NCBI RefSeq assembly: GCF_900497695.1
Contig: NZ_UIDD01000004.1
Coordinates: 310,001 to 374,000 of the forward strand
Source: Pseudomonas wadenswilerensis
GTDB lineage: Bacteria; Pseudomonadota; Gammaproteobacteria; Pseudomonadales; Pseudomonadaceae
Direction: 5' to 3'
DNA: 64,000 bases
The notes beneath the pieces were generated by a model that did not search any database, was not told where the DNA came from, and worked only from the letters and a program-made list of their open reading frames with translations. Of the stretch, positions 54,307 to 62,703 are shown piece after piece; positions within the stretch are counted from its first letter, which is position 1, and each line of letters starts with the position of its first letter. The translations under genes were made by a program, and so were the position numbers.

Positions 54307-55678
54307 CAGCGGCAGCCTGCGTGGGCGACTGCTGTGGAACCTGGCGATCCTGCTGGTAGTGCTGATGCTGGCCAGCGGCCTGAGCGCCTACTGGAACGGC
54401 CGTGAAGCCGCCGACACCGCCTACGACCGTACCTTGCTGGCCTCGGCGCGGACCATTGCCGCCGGCCTGTCGCAGCGTGACGGTACCCTCAGCGCCGATG
54501 TGCCTTATGTGGCTCTGGACACCTTTGCCTACGACAGCGCCGGACGTATCTACTACCAGGTCAACGACATTCACCAGCGCTTGATCTCCGGCTACGAAAA
54601 CCTGCCAGCACCGCCACCCAATACCCTGCGCACTGACGATTACCCGGCCCTCGCACGCTTCTACAACGCCCGCTACCTTGGCCAGGACGTGCGCGTGGTC
54701 AGCCTGCTCAAGGCGGTCAGCGAGCCGAACATGAACGGCATGGCCGAAATCCGCGTGGCCGAGACCGAAGAAGCCCGGGTGCGCATGGCCCGCAGCCTGA
54801 TGGCCGATACCTTGCTGCGCTTGGGCATGCTCGCCCTCGGCGCCCTGATGCTGGTGTGGTTTGCCGTCAGCGCCGCCCTGCGCCCGCTGGAGCGCTTGCG
54901 CAGTGCCGTCGAAGAACGTCAGCCGGATGACCTGCGGGCCTTGCCGGTGGTGCAGGTGCAGCGTGAGCTGAGCCCATTGGTACGCGCCCTGAATCACTTT
55001 ACCGAACGCCTGCGCGGCCAGTTCGAGCGGCAGGCGCAGTTCATTGCCGAGGCCGCCCATGAACTGCGCACGCCCCTGGCGGCGCTCAAGGCGCGGGTCG
55101 AACTGGGGCTGCGCTCGAACGAGCCGCAGGTCTGGCGTGAAACCCTGGAGTCCGCCGCGCAAGGCACCGATCGCCTGACCCACCTGGCCAACCAGCTACT
55201 CTCGCTGGCGCGGGTCGAGAACGGCGCGCGGGCGATTGCCGAAGGTGGCGCGCAATTGCTCGACTTGAGCCAGTTGGCCCGTGAACTGGGCATGGCCATG
55301 GCGCCGCTGGCCCATGCTCGTGGCGTGGCCCTGGCGCTGGAGGCCGAGGTGCCGGTGTGGGTGCGCGGTGAGCCAACCCTGCTCAACGAACTGCTCAGCA
55401 ACCTGGTGGACAACGCCCTGGCCCATACGCCCAAGGGCGGCAATGTGATCCTGCGGGTCAGCGAGCCGGGCGTTCTCGAAGTCGAGGACGATGGCCCCGG
55501 CATTCCTGAAAACGAGCGGGAAAAGGTCTTCGAGCGCTTCTACCGGCGCAGTGCGCAAGGCACGGGCCTGGGCCTGGCGATTGTCGGCGAGATCTGCCGG
55601 GCGCACCTGGCGCAGATCAGCCTGCATGATGGCGAGCGCGGCGGTTTGAAAGTGCGGGTCAGCTTCAGCACCGACTAG
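54299..55678 (+). CDS. tctE: Sensor histidine kinase TctE
   Basis: The start at 54299 (MRDSGSLRGRLLWN) gives 459 residues. Two membrane segments (about 12-32 and 165-185) enclose a TctE-type periplasmic sensor. The cytoplasmic part has the H-box EAAHELRTPLAALKAR, NLVDNALAHTPKGG, EDDGPGIPE and GLGLAIVGEI. It senses tricarboxylates and phosphorylates TctD. Its stop overlaps the convergent HDOD gene by 4 bp. Confidence 0.92.
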   Translation: MRDSGSLRGRLLWNLAILLVVLMLASGLSAYWNGREAADTAYDRTLLASARTIAAGLSQRDGTLSADVPYVALDTFAYDSAGRIYYQVNDIHQRLISGYENLPAPPPNTLRTDDYPALARFYNARYLGQDVRVVSLLKAVSEPNMNGMAEIRVAETEEARVRMARSLMADTLLRLGMLALGALMLVWFAVSAALRPLERLRSAVEERQPDDLRALPVVQVQRELSPLVRALNHFTERLRGQFERQAQFIAEAAHELRTPLAALKARVELGLRSNEPQVWRETLESAAQGTDRLTHLANQLLSLARVENGARAIAEGGAQLLDLSQLARELGMAMAPLAHARGVALALEAEVPVWVRGEPTLLNELLSNLVDNALAHTPKGGNVILRVSEPGVLEVEDDGPGIPENEREKVFERFYRRSAQGTGLGLAIVGEICRAHLAQISLHDGERGGLKVRVSFSTD

Positions 55679-56481
55679 CGGAACATCGCCTTGGCATTGA
55701 GCAGGTCGCTGGCCTGCAGCTCGGTGCCGGTGGGCAGGCCGAGGTGGCGGTAGGCGGGCAGGGCGGCCAGCGGCCGTTCCTTGCTGTTGCTGCTGAGCAC
55801 CTGGGCGATCTGCACGATATCGACGTAGTCGACCTTGTCGGTGCCACGGTCCAGGTCCTGGATCAGTCCGGGCAGGTGCACCAGTTGCTCGGGAAACTCC
55901 CAGACACTGAGGATCTTGTCGCCCAGTGCCGGGTGAATCTGCTCGATCACATAGTTCAGGCTGACCGGGTCGGAAAGCAGCTCGTTGTGCTCTTCGGCAT
56001 ACAGCAGGATCGGCAGCACGCCAATCTGGTGGACCAGCCCGGCCAATGCTGCCTGGTCCGGCTTGAGCTGAGTGAAGCGCAAGCACAGTTCATAACTGAT
56101 GCCGGCCACATCCAGGCTTTTCGCCCAGATTTCGCGCATTTTCTGTTCAACGACATCGGAGCGGGCGTGGAAGATCTGCTCGATCACCAGGCCGATCGCC
56201 AGGTTGCAGCTGTAGTTGATGCCCAGGCGGGTGATGGCCGTGTGCAGGTCAGTGACCTCGGTGGCGGCGCGCAGCAGCGGGCTGTTGACCACCTTGATCA
56301 GGCGCGCTGACAGCGCCGCATCGCGGCCGATCACCTTGCTCAGGGTGCTGACGCTGATCTCGCTGTCTTCGGCGGCTTCGCGAATGCTCAAGGCCACTTC
56401 CGGCAGGGTCGGCAGCACCAGGTCATCGTTGTCGATGGCGCTCAGCAGGTGGGCCTGGATCATCTCGGCCATCTTGTTCAT
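55675..56481 (-). CDS. HDOD domain protein
   Basis: The 268-residue soluble protein is made of a single HDOD domain (LPTLPEVALSIREAAED, then RDAALSARLIKVVNSPLLRAATEVTDLHTAITRLG). The HD metal ligands of true phosphohydrolases are not conserved, as usual in this group. HDOD proteins act in signalling, often with cyclic di-GMP or motility systems, through protein contacts. No signalling partner is encoded next to it. Confidence 0.87.
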   Translation of the reverse strand: MNKMAEMIQAHLLSAIDNDDLVLPTLPEVALSIREAAEDSEISVSTLSKVIGRDAALSARLIKVVNSPLLRAATEVTDLHTAITRLGINYSCNLAIGLVIEQIFHARSDVVEQKMREIWAKSLDVAGISYELCLRFTQLKPDQAALAGLVHQIGVLPILLYAEEHNELLSDPVSLNYVIEQIHPALGDKILSVWEFPEQLVHLPGLIQDLDRGTDKVDYVDIVQIAQVLSSNSKERPLAALPAYRHLGLPTGTELQASDLLNAKAMFR

Positions 56482-56535
56482 GGTGATTCTCTACCGCAAT
56501 TCAGGAGTGCCCCGCCCCGGAGGGCGGGAGCAGGC

Positions 56536-57477
56536 TCAGCGCTGGATTTCGCGATCGCGATCCAGTTCGTAAGGAAGCGTCAGCAGCGCCAGGCGCGGGC
56601 CTTCGGGGCTTCCCAGGTGCAGGTTGTTGTCTTCCACGGCATCGGCGGTCAGTACGGCCAGCAGTTCGCAGCCCTGTTCGCTGCGGGCGGCCAGCACCAC
56701 TTCACCGACGGAGGAGTTATGGGTTGGCGAGAACACTTCGGTACCGGGCTCCGGCAGACTGCCTTCGGCCAGCGCCACGCGGTACTGGCGGCGCTTGAGC
56801 TTGCCCAGGTACTGCATGCGCGCGACGATTTCCTGGCCGGTGTAGCAGCCTTTCTTGAAGCTCACGCCACCCACGGCCTGCAGGTTGATCATCTGCGGGA
56901 TGAACAGCTCGCGGGTTTGCAGCATGACCTGGCCGATACCGGCGCGGATCTGGCCGAGCAGCCAGTCGTTGAGATCAGCACTGGCCAGGTGTGCAGCCAG
57001 TTGGGCTTGCACGGCTTCGGCCTGTTCGACAGGTACCCACAACTCGACACGAGCGGTCGAGACCTCGATGGCAATCAGGCCGTTGTGACGGGTTACGGCG
57101 TCGGTCTGCGCCGGCACTTCCAGGCCCAGGGCCTGCAGGGCGGCTGCACCGTTGTGCAGGCCGAAACGCACCCAGGCGGCGCTGTCGTCGGTCAGCTTGG
57201 CCTTGGAGAACACCGCATATTTCTTCAGGTCCGCCAGTTGCGGTTCGAGCAGTTCGCGGGTCATCGCCAGCAAGTAGCCATCGCCCTCGGGGAGGATGCG
57301 AAAGCTCGACTGCATGCGGCCCTTGACCATGCAGCGGGCGCCGAGGCTGGCGGTATGGTCGTTGAGGTAACTGATGTTGCAGGTCAACTGGCCTTGCAGG
57401 AACTTGCCGGCGTCCGAACCGCGGACGGCGAGAACGCCTTCATGGGAAAGGGTGCAGAAAAAAGCGGAATCGGCCAT
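56536..57477 (-). CDS. ygfZ: tRNA-modifying protein YgfZ, folate-binding
   Basis: The 313-residue protein has the GcvT-like folate-binding fold and the invariant YgfZ motif KKGCYTGQEIVARMQYLGKLKRR near residue 220. YgfZ helps maintain iron-sulfur enzymes such as MiaB through a folate-dependent step. It is divergent from sdhE with a 165-bp gap. Confidence 0.92.
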   Translation of the reverse strand: MADSAFFCTLSHEGVLAVRGSDAGKFLQGQLTCNISYLNDHTASLGARCMVKGRMQSSFRILPEGDGYLLAMTRELLEPQLADLKKYAVFSKAKLTDDSAAWVRFGLHNGAAALQALGLEVPAQTDAVTRHNGLIAIEVSTARVELWVPVEQAEAVQAQLAAHLASADLNDWLLGQIRAGIGQVMLQTRELFIPQMINLQAVGGVSFKKGCYTGQEIVARMQYLGKLKRRQYRVALAEGSLPEPGTEVFSPTHNSSVGEVVLAARSEQGCELLAVLTADAVEDNNLHLGSPEGPRLALLTLPYELDRDREIQR

Positions 57478-57642
57478 GGTTTATCGCAAGGTGATAGGTC
57501 TGGGGGCCATGATAGAGCGCTGTTGGCAAAATAGGTAGTTGAGCGCGGCCCTCCGTCATTATTTGCTCACATGTCCGGACCAACGTCGCGTGTCCCTCGG
57601 CTGCTGGCTCTGTATACTGGCGGCCTATTTTTGGAGGGCTTC

Positions 57643-57897
57643 ATGGTCGAACAAATTGAACTCAACAAGCTCTTTTGGCACAGCCGCCGCGGCATGCTCG
57701 AGCTGGACGTGTTGCTGGTTCCTTTCAGCCAGGACGTTTTTCCAACCCTGAGCCCGGAAGATCGACAGCTGTACTGGCGTTTGCTCGGCTGCGAAGACCA
57801 GGACATGTTCGGCTGGTTCATGGAACGCAACGAGTCCGAAGACCCGGAACTGCAACGCATGGTTCGCATCATCCTGGACCGTGTCCAGCCCAAGTGA
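57643..57897 (+). CDS. sdhE: FAD assembly factor SdhE
   Basis: The 84-residue protein starts at the ATG after TTGGAGGG and has the RGMLELD motif (residues 16-22) that defines SdhE. It promotes covalent attachment of FAD to succinate dehydrogenase and fumarate reductase. The next gene (ygfX) overlaps its end by 17 bp. Upstream in-frame codons to 57571 lack conservation. Confidence 0.93.
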   Translation: MVEQIELNKLFWHSRRGMLELDVLLVPFSQDVFPTLSPEDRQLYWRLLGCEDQDMFGWFMERNESEDPELQRMVRIILDRVQPK

Positions 57898-58333
57898 CCG
57901 CTTCGAATGTCGCTGGCAGGGCTCAAGGGCCCTGCTGGCGGCGTACCTCGTCAGCCTGCTGCTGGCCTTGTTGGCACTGAGCCTGCTACAGGTTCCCTTG
58001 TGGTTACGCCTGGCGGCCATCGCCTTGTGCTTGCTGCACGGCGCCTGGATCATCCCCCGGCGCATTTTGCTGACCGATCCCAACGCCATTACCGCACTGC
58101 GCCGCGATGCCCACGGCTGGCAGTTGTTCAGCCGCGCCCAGGGCTGGCAGGCGGTGCAGCTCAAGCCCGACAGCCTGGCCTTGCCCGGATGGGTGGTACT
58201 GCGCTTTCGCAGGGCCGGGCGGCGTTTCAGTGAGGGTCAGTGCATAGCGTTCGACGCGCTGGAGCCGGTGCAGCACCGGCGCCTGCGCTTGCGTCTGAAG
58301 TTCAGTCGGCGTAGGTGGGCGGCTGCAGGATAG
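57881..58333 (+). CDS. ygfX: YgfX family membrane protein
   Basis: The GTG at 57881 gives 150 residues with two membrane helices near 17-55 and a soluble tail containing [18 protein letters not shown]. YgfX is the usual partner of SdhE; the E. coli homologue was once proposed as a toxin (CptA) inhibiting cell division proteins, but the role is disputed. The gene overlaps sdhE at the start and the convergent nadB at the end by 32 bp. Confidence 0.82.
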   Translation: MSSPSDRFECRWQGSRALLAAYLVSLLLALLALSLLQVPLWLRLAAIALCLLHGAWIIPRRILLTDPNAITALRRDAHGWQLFSRAQGWQAVQLKPDSLALPGWVVLRFRRAGRRFSEGQCIAFDALEPVQHRRLRLRLKFSRRRWAAAG

Positions 58334-59918
58334 TGTCGCGGGCCTCGCTGAGCATGCCCGGGTAATCCAGGGTGTAGTGCAGGCCGCGGCTTTCCTTGCG
58401 TTGCATGGCCGAGCGGATCATCAATTCGGCAACCTGGGCCAGATTGCGCAATTCGATCAGGTCGCGGCTGACCTTGTAGTTGCTGTAGAACTCGTCGATT
58501 TCGTCGAGCAGCAGGCGTACCCGATGCTCGGCACGCTGCAGGCGCTTGTTGGTGCGCACGATCCCCACGTAGTCCCACATGAAGCGCCGCAGTTCGTCCC
58601 AGTTGTGCGCGATGATCACGTCTTCGTCCGAATCGGTGACCTGGCTGGCATCCCAGCATGGCAGCGCCTGGGGCATTTCGACCTGATCCAGGCGGGCGAC
58701 GATGTCGTTGGCGGCCGAACGCCCGTAAACGAAGCATTCGAGCAGCGAATTGCTGGCCATGCGATTGGCGCCGTGCAGGCCGGTGAAGCTGGTTTCGCCG
58801 ATGGCGTACAGGCTCGGTACGTCGGTCAGGCCCTGTTCGTCGACCATCACCCCGCCGCAGGTGTAATGGGCGGCCGGCACGACCGGGATCGGCTGGCGGG
58901 TGATATCGATGCCAAAGGTCAGGCAGCGTTCATAAACGGTCGGGAAGTGGCTTTTGACGAACTCGGCCGGCTTGTGGCTGATGTCCAGGTAGACGCAGTC
59001 CACCCCCAGGCGTTTCATTTCATGGTCGATGGCGCGGGCAACGATGTCGCGCGGGGCCAGTTCTTCACGCGGGTCGAAGCGCGGCATGAAACGCTCGCCA
59101 TTGGGCAGCTTGAGCAAGCCACCCTCGCCACGCAGGGCTTCGGTAATCAAGAAGCTCTTGGCCTGCGGGTGGTACAGGCAGGTCGGGTGGAACTGGTTGA
59201 ACTCAAGGTTGGCCACCCGGCAACCGGCACGCCAGGCCATGGCGATGCCATCGCCGCAGGCGCCGTCGGGGTTGCTGGTGTACAGGTAGACCTTGGCCGC
59301 GCCGCCGGTAGCCAGCACGGTGAAGCGGGCGCCGAAGGTGTCGACCTCTCCGGTATTGCGGTCCAGGACATAGGCCCCCAGGCAGCGATCGCCGTCCTGG
59401 CCCAGGCGCCGCTCGGTGATCAGGTCGACTGCCACCCGCTGCTCCAGCAGCTCGATGTTCGGGCGCAGGCGCGCTTGTGCCAGCAGGGTGGTGAAGATCG
59501 CCGCCCCCGTGGCATCGGCGGCGTGGATGATGCGCCGATGGCTGTGGCCGCCTTCACGGGTCAGGTGGAATTCAAAGCCGCTGTCTTCGTCGCCGGCGTG
59601 TTCGTCACGGGTAAACGGCACGCCCTGGTCGATCAGCCACTGAATCGCTTCGCGGCTATGCTCAACGGTGAAGCGCACGGCGTCTTCATGGCACAGGCCG
59701 CCGCCGGCATTGAGGGTGTCTTCGACGTGGGATTGCACCGTGTCGGTGTCGTCCAGCACCGCGGCCACGCCACCCTGGGCCCAGAAGGTCGAGCCATTGG
59801 CGAGGTCGCCCTTGCTGAGCACGGCGATGCGCAGGTGACCGGGGAGGGTCAGGGCCAGGCTGAGGCCGGCGGCGCCGCTGCCGATCACGAGAACATCATG
59901 TTGGAATTGTTGGCTCAT
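58302..59918 (-). CDS. nadB: L-aspartate oxidase
   Basis: The 538-residue flavoprotein has the N-terminal FAD-binding motif [13 protein letters not shown], the fumarate-reductase-type segments [27 protein letters not shown] and [16 protein letters not shown], and the C-terminal helical domain ([17 protein letters not shown]). NadB oxidises aspartate to iminoaspartate, the first step of NAD synthesis. It lies between the sdhE/ygfX pair and algU, an order common in gamma-proteobacteria. Confidence 0.95.
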   Translation of the reverse strand: MSQQFQHDVLVIGSGAAGLSLALTLPGHLRIAVLSKGDLANGSTFWAQGGVAAVLDDTDTVQSHVEDTLNAGGGLCHEDAVRFTVEHSREAIQWLIDQGVPFTRDEHAGDEDSGFEFHLTREGGHSHRRIIHAADATGAAIFTTLLAQARLRPNIELLEQRVAVDLITERRLGQDGDRCLGAYVLDRNTGEVDTFGARFTVLATGGAAKVYLYTSNPDGACGDGIAMAWRAGCRVANLEFNQFHPTCLYHPQAKSFLITEALRGEGGLLKLPNGERFMPRFDPREELAPRDIVARAIDHEMKRLGVDCVYLDISHKPAEFVKSHFPTVYERCLTFGIDITRQPIPVVPAAHYTCGGVMVDEQGLTDVPSLYAIGETSFTGLHGANRMASNSLLECFVYGRSAANDIVARLDQVEMPQALPCWDASQVTDSDEDVIIAHNWDELRRFMWDYVGIVRTNKRLQRAEHRVRLLLDEIDEFYSNYKVSRDLIELRNLAQVAELMIRSAMQRKESRGLHYTLDYPGMLSEARDTILQPPTYAD

Positions 59919-60072
59919 GTCAGGACACTAGTATCTGAAGGGGGGGATCGGCACAATAGTCAGGCGCTTATGGCATTGTGAAACTATCGTGAATCTGGAC
60001 CGGCTGCCTTTATAGCAGCCCCAAGGCCCTGATTTCCAATGGCGCTTGCGCAGTCCAGGCAGCCTTTTGTGG

Positions 60073-60100
60073 GAACTTTCCGTGGTGCACGGATATCCAT
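60073..60100 (+). promoter_or_regulatory. Distal AlgU-type promoter candidate upstream of algU
   Basis: GAACTT (60073-60078), a 17-bp spacer and TCCAT form a reasonable match to the AlgU/RpoE consensus GAACTT-N16/17-TCTGA. It lies about 270 bp before the algU start. P. aeruginosa algU also has a distal AlgU-dependent promoter (P3). The rest of the 431-bp gap between nadB and algU holds a GGCTGC/GCAGCC hairpin near 60012 but no gene that I can support. Confidence 0.5.
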
Positions 60101-60264
60101 AGAAGGATGCCCGCACGCCACAATGCCGCGGCGACGCACGGCAGGCGCCCCTTGAAGGCACTGTCTGCGTATTCGAGACCCGATTATCGACGCAGCCGGC
60201 CGTGACCGCGCTGCGTTTTTCGTGCGAGCCGACCAAGGGCCGCAGGAAACTTGCTTGGAGGGGA

Positions 60265-60291
60265 GAACTTTTGCGAAAAGCCCGAGTCTAT
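60265..60291 (+). promoter_or_regulatory. Proximal AlgU-dependent promoter of algU
   Basis: GAACTT (60265-60270), a 16-bp spacer and TCTAT (60287-60291) match the extracytoplasmic stress sigma consensus closely. The distance to the ATG is about 60-85 bp. This implies positive autoregulation, as known for P1 of P. aeruginosa algU. Confidence 0.8.
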
Positions 60292-60350
60292 GGTTGCAAG
60301 CCTGAACGATGGCTGTTGCAACGCTCCTTCGAGTTCACTGAGGAGTGTTC

Positions 60351-60932
60351 ATGCTAACCCAGGAAGAGGATCAGCAGCTTGTCGAGCGCGTGCAGCGTGG
60401 CGACAGGCGAGCGTTCGATCTGTTGGTGCTGAAGTATCAGCACAAGATTCTCGGGTTGATCGTGCGTTTTGTACACGACACCCATGAAGCCCAGGATGTA
60501 GCGCAGGAAGCTTTCATCAAAGCTTACCGGGCGCTTGGTAATTTTCGTGGTGACAGCGCCTTTTATACCTGGCTGTACCGCATTGCCATCAACACGGCAA
60601 AAAACTATCTGGTGTCCCGCGGTCGGCGGCCACCGGACAGCGATGTAAGTTCCGAGGATGCGGAATTTTACGACGGCGATCATGGCCTCAAGGATCTGGA
60701 GTCCCCCGAGCGCGCGTTGTTGCGAGATGAGATCGAAGGCACCGTCCATCGGACCATTCAGCAACTGCCAGAAGATTTACGTACGGCGTTAACTTTACGT
60801 GAATTCGATGGTCTGAGTTACGAGGACATTGCAAGCGTCATGCAGTGTCCAGTGGGTACCGTGCGCTCTCGAATCTTCCGCGCTCGGGAGGCCATAGACA
60901 AAGCCCTGCAGCCGTTGTTGCAGGAAACCTGA
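60351..60932 (+). CDS. algU: Extracytoplasmic stress sigma factor AlgU (RpoE/sigma-22)
   Basis: The 193-residue protein begins MLTQEEDQQLVERVQRGD and contains region 2 (HEAQDVAQEAFIKAYRALGNFRGD, FYTWLYRIAINTAKNYL) and region 4 (LPEDLRTALTLREFDGLSYEDIA). GAGGAG precedes the ATG; a GTG two codons earlier is less likely. AlgU controls envelope-stress genes and, in many pseudomonads, alginate production. It heads the algU-mucA-mucB-mucD run. Confidence 0.96.
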   Translation: MLTQEEDQQLVERVQRGDRRAFDLLVLKYQHKILGLIVRFVHDTHEAQDVAQEAFIKAYRALGNFRGDSAFYTWLYRIAINTAKNYLVSRGRRPPDSDVSSEDAEFYDGDHGLKDLESPERALLRDEIEGTVHRTIQQLPEDLRTALTLREFDGLSYEDIASVMQCPVGTVRSRIFRAREAIDKALQPLLQET

Positions 60933-60963
60933 GACAGCGGCGACAGCCAAGAGAGGAACCGCC

Positions 60964-61554
60964 ATGAGTCGTGAAGCTTTGCAGGAATCGCTGTCCGCGG
61001 TGATGGATAACGAAGCGGACGAACTGGAATTGCGTCGGGTATTGAATGCCGTCGATGATCCCGAAACCCGTGCCACCTGGTCGCGTTACCAGGTTGCCCG
61101 TGCAGCCATGCACAAGGAGCTGGTACTGCCACGGCTGGATATCGCTTCGGCCGTATCCGCCGCGCTGGCCGATGAAGCCGCTCCCGCCAAGGCCTCTCGT
61201 GGCCCATGGCGCAGCCTGGGCCGCCTGGCCGTCGCCGCTTCGGTGACTGTCGCGGTACTGGCCGGTGTACGCCTGTACAACCAGGATGAAATCAGCGGTG
61301 CCCAGCTGGCGGCCCAGCAGCCGGCCCAGCAAGGCCTGAGCCTGCCACAAGCGCAAGGCCCGGCCGTACTGGCAGGCTATAGTGAAAGTGCAGATCAGCC
61401 AGGCCCGATGGCCAATGGCGTGCTGCAAGGGCAAACCGGCTGGCATGACCAGCGTCTGCCTGGCTACCTGCGTCAGCATGCTCAGGAAGCAGCCCTCAAG
61501 GGTACCGAGAGCGCTCTGCCGTACGCACGTGCAGCCAGCCTGGAAAATCGCTAA
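60964..61554 (+). CDS. mucA: Anti-sigma factor MucA
   Basis: The 196-residue protein has the cytoplasmic AlgU-binding domain (MSREALQESLSAVMDNEADELELRRVL, RATWSRYQVARAAMH), one membrane helix near residues 83-102 and a periplasmic tail. The full-length sequence without truncation suggests a non-mucoid state. It lies 31 bp after algU. Confidence 0.95.
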   Translation: MSREALQESLSAVMDNEADELELRRVLNAVDDPETRATWSRYQVARAAMHKELVLPRLDIASAVSAALADEAAPAKASRGPWRSLGRLAVAASVTVAVLAGVRLYNQDEISGAQLAAQQPAQQGLSLPQAQGPAVLAGYSESADQPGPMANGVLQGQTGWHDQRLPGYLRQHAQEAALKGTESALPYARAASLENR

Positions 61555-61566
61555 GTAAGGAGGATC

Positions 61567-62532
61567 ATGCGCGCGCTACCTCTCATACCGCTGCTGCTTG
61601 GTGGCTGGTTGACGCTGTCGGCCCTTGCCGCCAACTCCTCTCCGGAGGCAGGTGACTGGCTCAAACGTCTGGCCCAGGCCGAGCAACAGCAGAGTTATCA
61701 GGGTACTTTCGTTTACGAGCGTAACGGTAGCTTCTCCACCCACGATATCTGGCATCGTGTCCAGGACGGCAAGGTCAGCGAGCGGCTGTTGCAGCTCGAT
61801 GGCTCGGCCCAGGAAGTCGTGCGTGTCGATGGTCATACCCAGTGCGTAAGCGGGTCCCTGGTGGCAGGTGTGGCCAATACCCCGGAAGCGGCGGCGCGAG
61901 TGCTTGACCCCTTGAAGCTGATGAGCTGGTACGACCTCGGGGTCGCCGGCAAGTCCAGGGTGGCAGACCGTGAAGCGGTCATCGTCACCCTTACCCCGCG
62001 TGATCAACACCGTTATGCCTTCGAGCTGCACCTGGATCGCCAGACCGGGCTGCCGCTCAAGTCGTTGATGCTCGATGACGGAGGGCGGTTGCTGGAGCGC
62101 TTCCAGTTCACCCGCCTGGATACCCGTGACGCGCCAACAGACGATGAACTCAAGGCCAGCGGTATCTGCAAGCCGCTCGCTCAACTGAGTGCGCAAGCTG
62201 CCCAGCCTGTCACCGGCTGGCGTTCGGACTGGTTGCCTCCGGGCTTTGAACTGATCAACAGTTCGGTGCGCAAGGATCCGCAAAGCAAGAACGCGGTCAG
62301 CAGCCTGATGTACGACGACGGCCTGGCACGCTTCTCGGTATTCGTCGAAGCCCTGGATAAAGGCACTGCTGCCGATATCCGCACGCAACTGGGCCCGACC
62401 GTAGCGGTCTCCCGCCGGTTGACCACGCCCAAGGGTGAAATGATGGTCACCGTGGTTGGCGAGATCCCTATCGGTACTGCCGAACGCATCGCGCTGTCCA
62501 TGCGCGTCCAGGATGCCCAGGTGAAAAAATGA
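61567..62532 (+). CDS. mucB: Periplasmic regulator MucB (RseB family)
   Basis: A signal peptide (MRALPLIPLLLGGWLTLSALA) precedes the RseB-type lipoprotein-carrier-like fold (QQQSYQGTFVYERNGSFSTHDIWH) and the C-terminal MucA-binding domain (GWRSDWLPPGFELINSSVRK). MucB shields MucA from AlgW cleavage until envelope stress releases it. A strong AAGGAGGATC site lies just before the ATG. Confidence 0.94.
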   Translation: MRALPLIPLLLGGWLTLSALAANSSPEAGDWLKRLAQAEQQQSYQGTFVYERNGSFSTHDIWHRVQDGKVSERLLQLDGSAQEVVRVDGHTQCVSGSLVAGVANTPEAAARVLDPLKLMSWYDLGVAGKSRVADREAVIVTLTPRDQHRYAFELHLDRQTGLPLKSLMLDDGGRLLERFQFTRLDTRDAPTDDELKASGICKPLAQLSAQAAQPVTGWRSDWLPPGFELINSSVRKDPQSKNAVSSLMYDDGLARFSVFVEALDKGTAADIRTQLGPTVAVSRRLTTPKGEMMVTVVGEIPIGTAERIALSMRVQDAQVKK

Positions 62533-62624
62533 GGCGCAGGCAATGAGGTTGACAGGTCGAGGATTGCTTGGCTGACATGATTGGCAAGCTTTGCAGTTTG
62601 CAAAAACTCCAGAATTTTTCTATA

Positions 62625-62652
62625 GGTCAGTCCTTTCGGGGGCTGGCCTTTC
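62625..62652 (+). promoter_or_regulatory. Hairpin in the mucB-mucD intergenic region
   Basis: GGTCAGTCC pairs with GGGCTGGCC, with two G-U pairs and a short loop, and a weak T-run follows. A small TTGCA-GTT-TGCAA hairpin precedes it near 62590. The 171-bp gap lacks mucC. The structure may reduce read-through into mucD or stabilise the mucB message. Confidence 0.4.
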
Positions 62653-62703
62653 CTGCTTCTGCAGGTCCCTACTGCTAACCACGCTCGTTGTGACGGGAGC
62701 CGT

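Noticed and set aside
62533..62703. Missing mucC as a deletion
   Set aside because: Absence of mucC between mucB and mucD is, to my knowledge, normal in the P. putida group. The gap is short, contains only a hairpin, and shows no remnant of a coding sequence.
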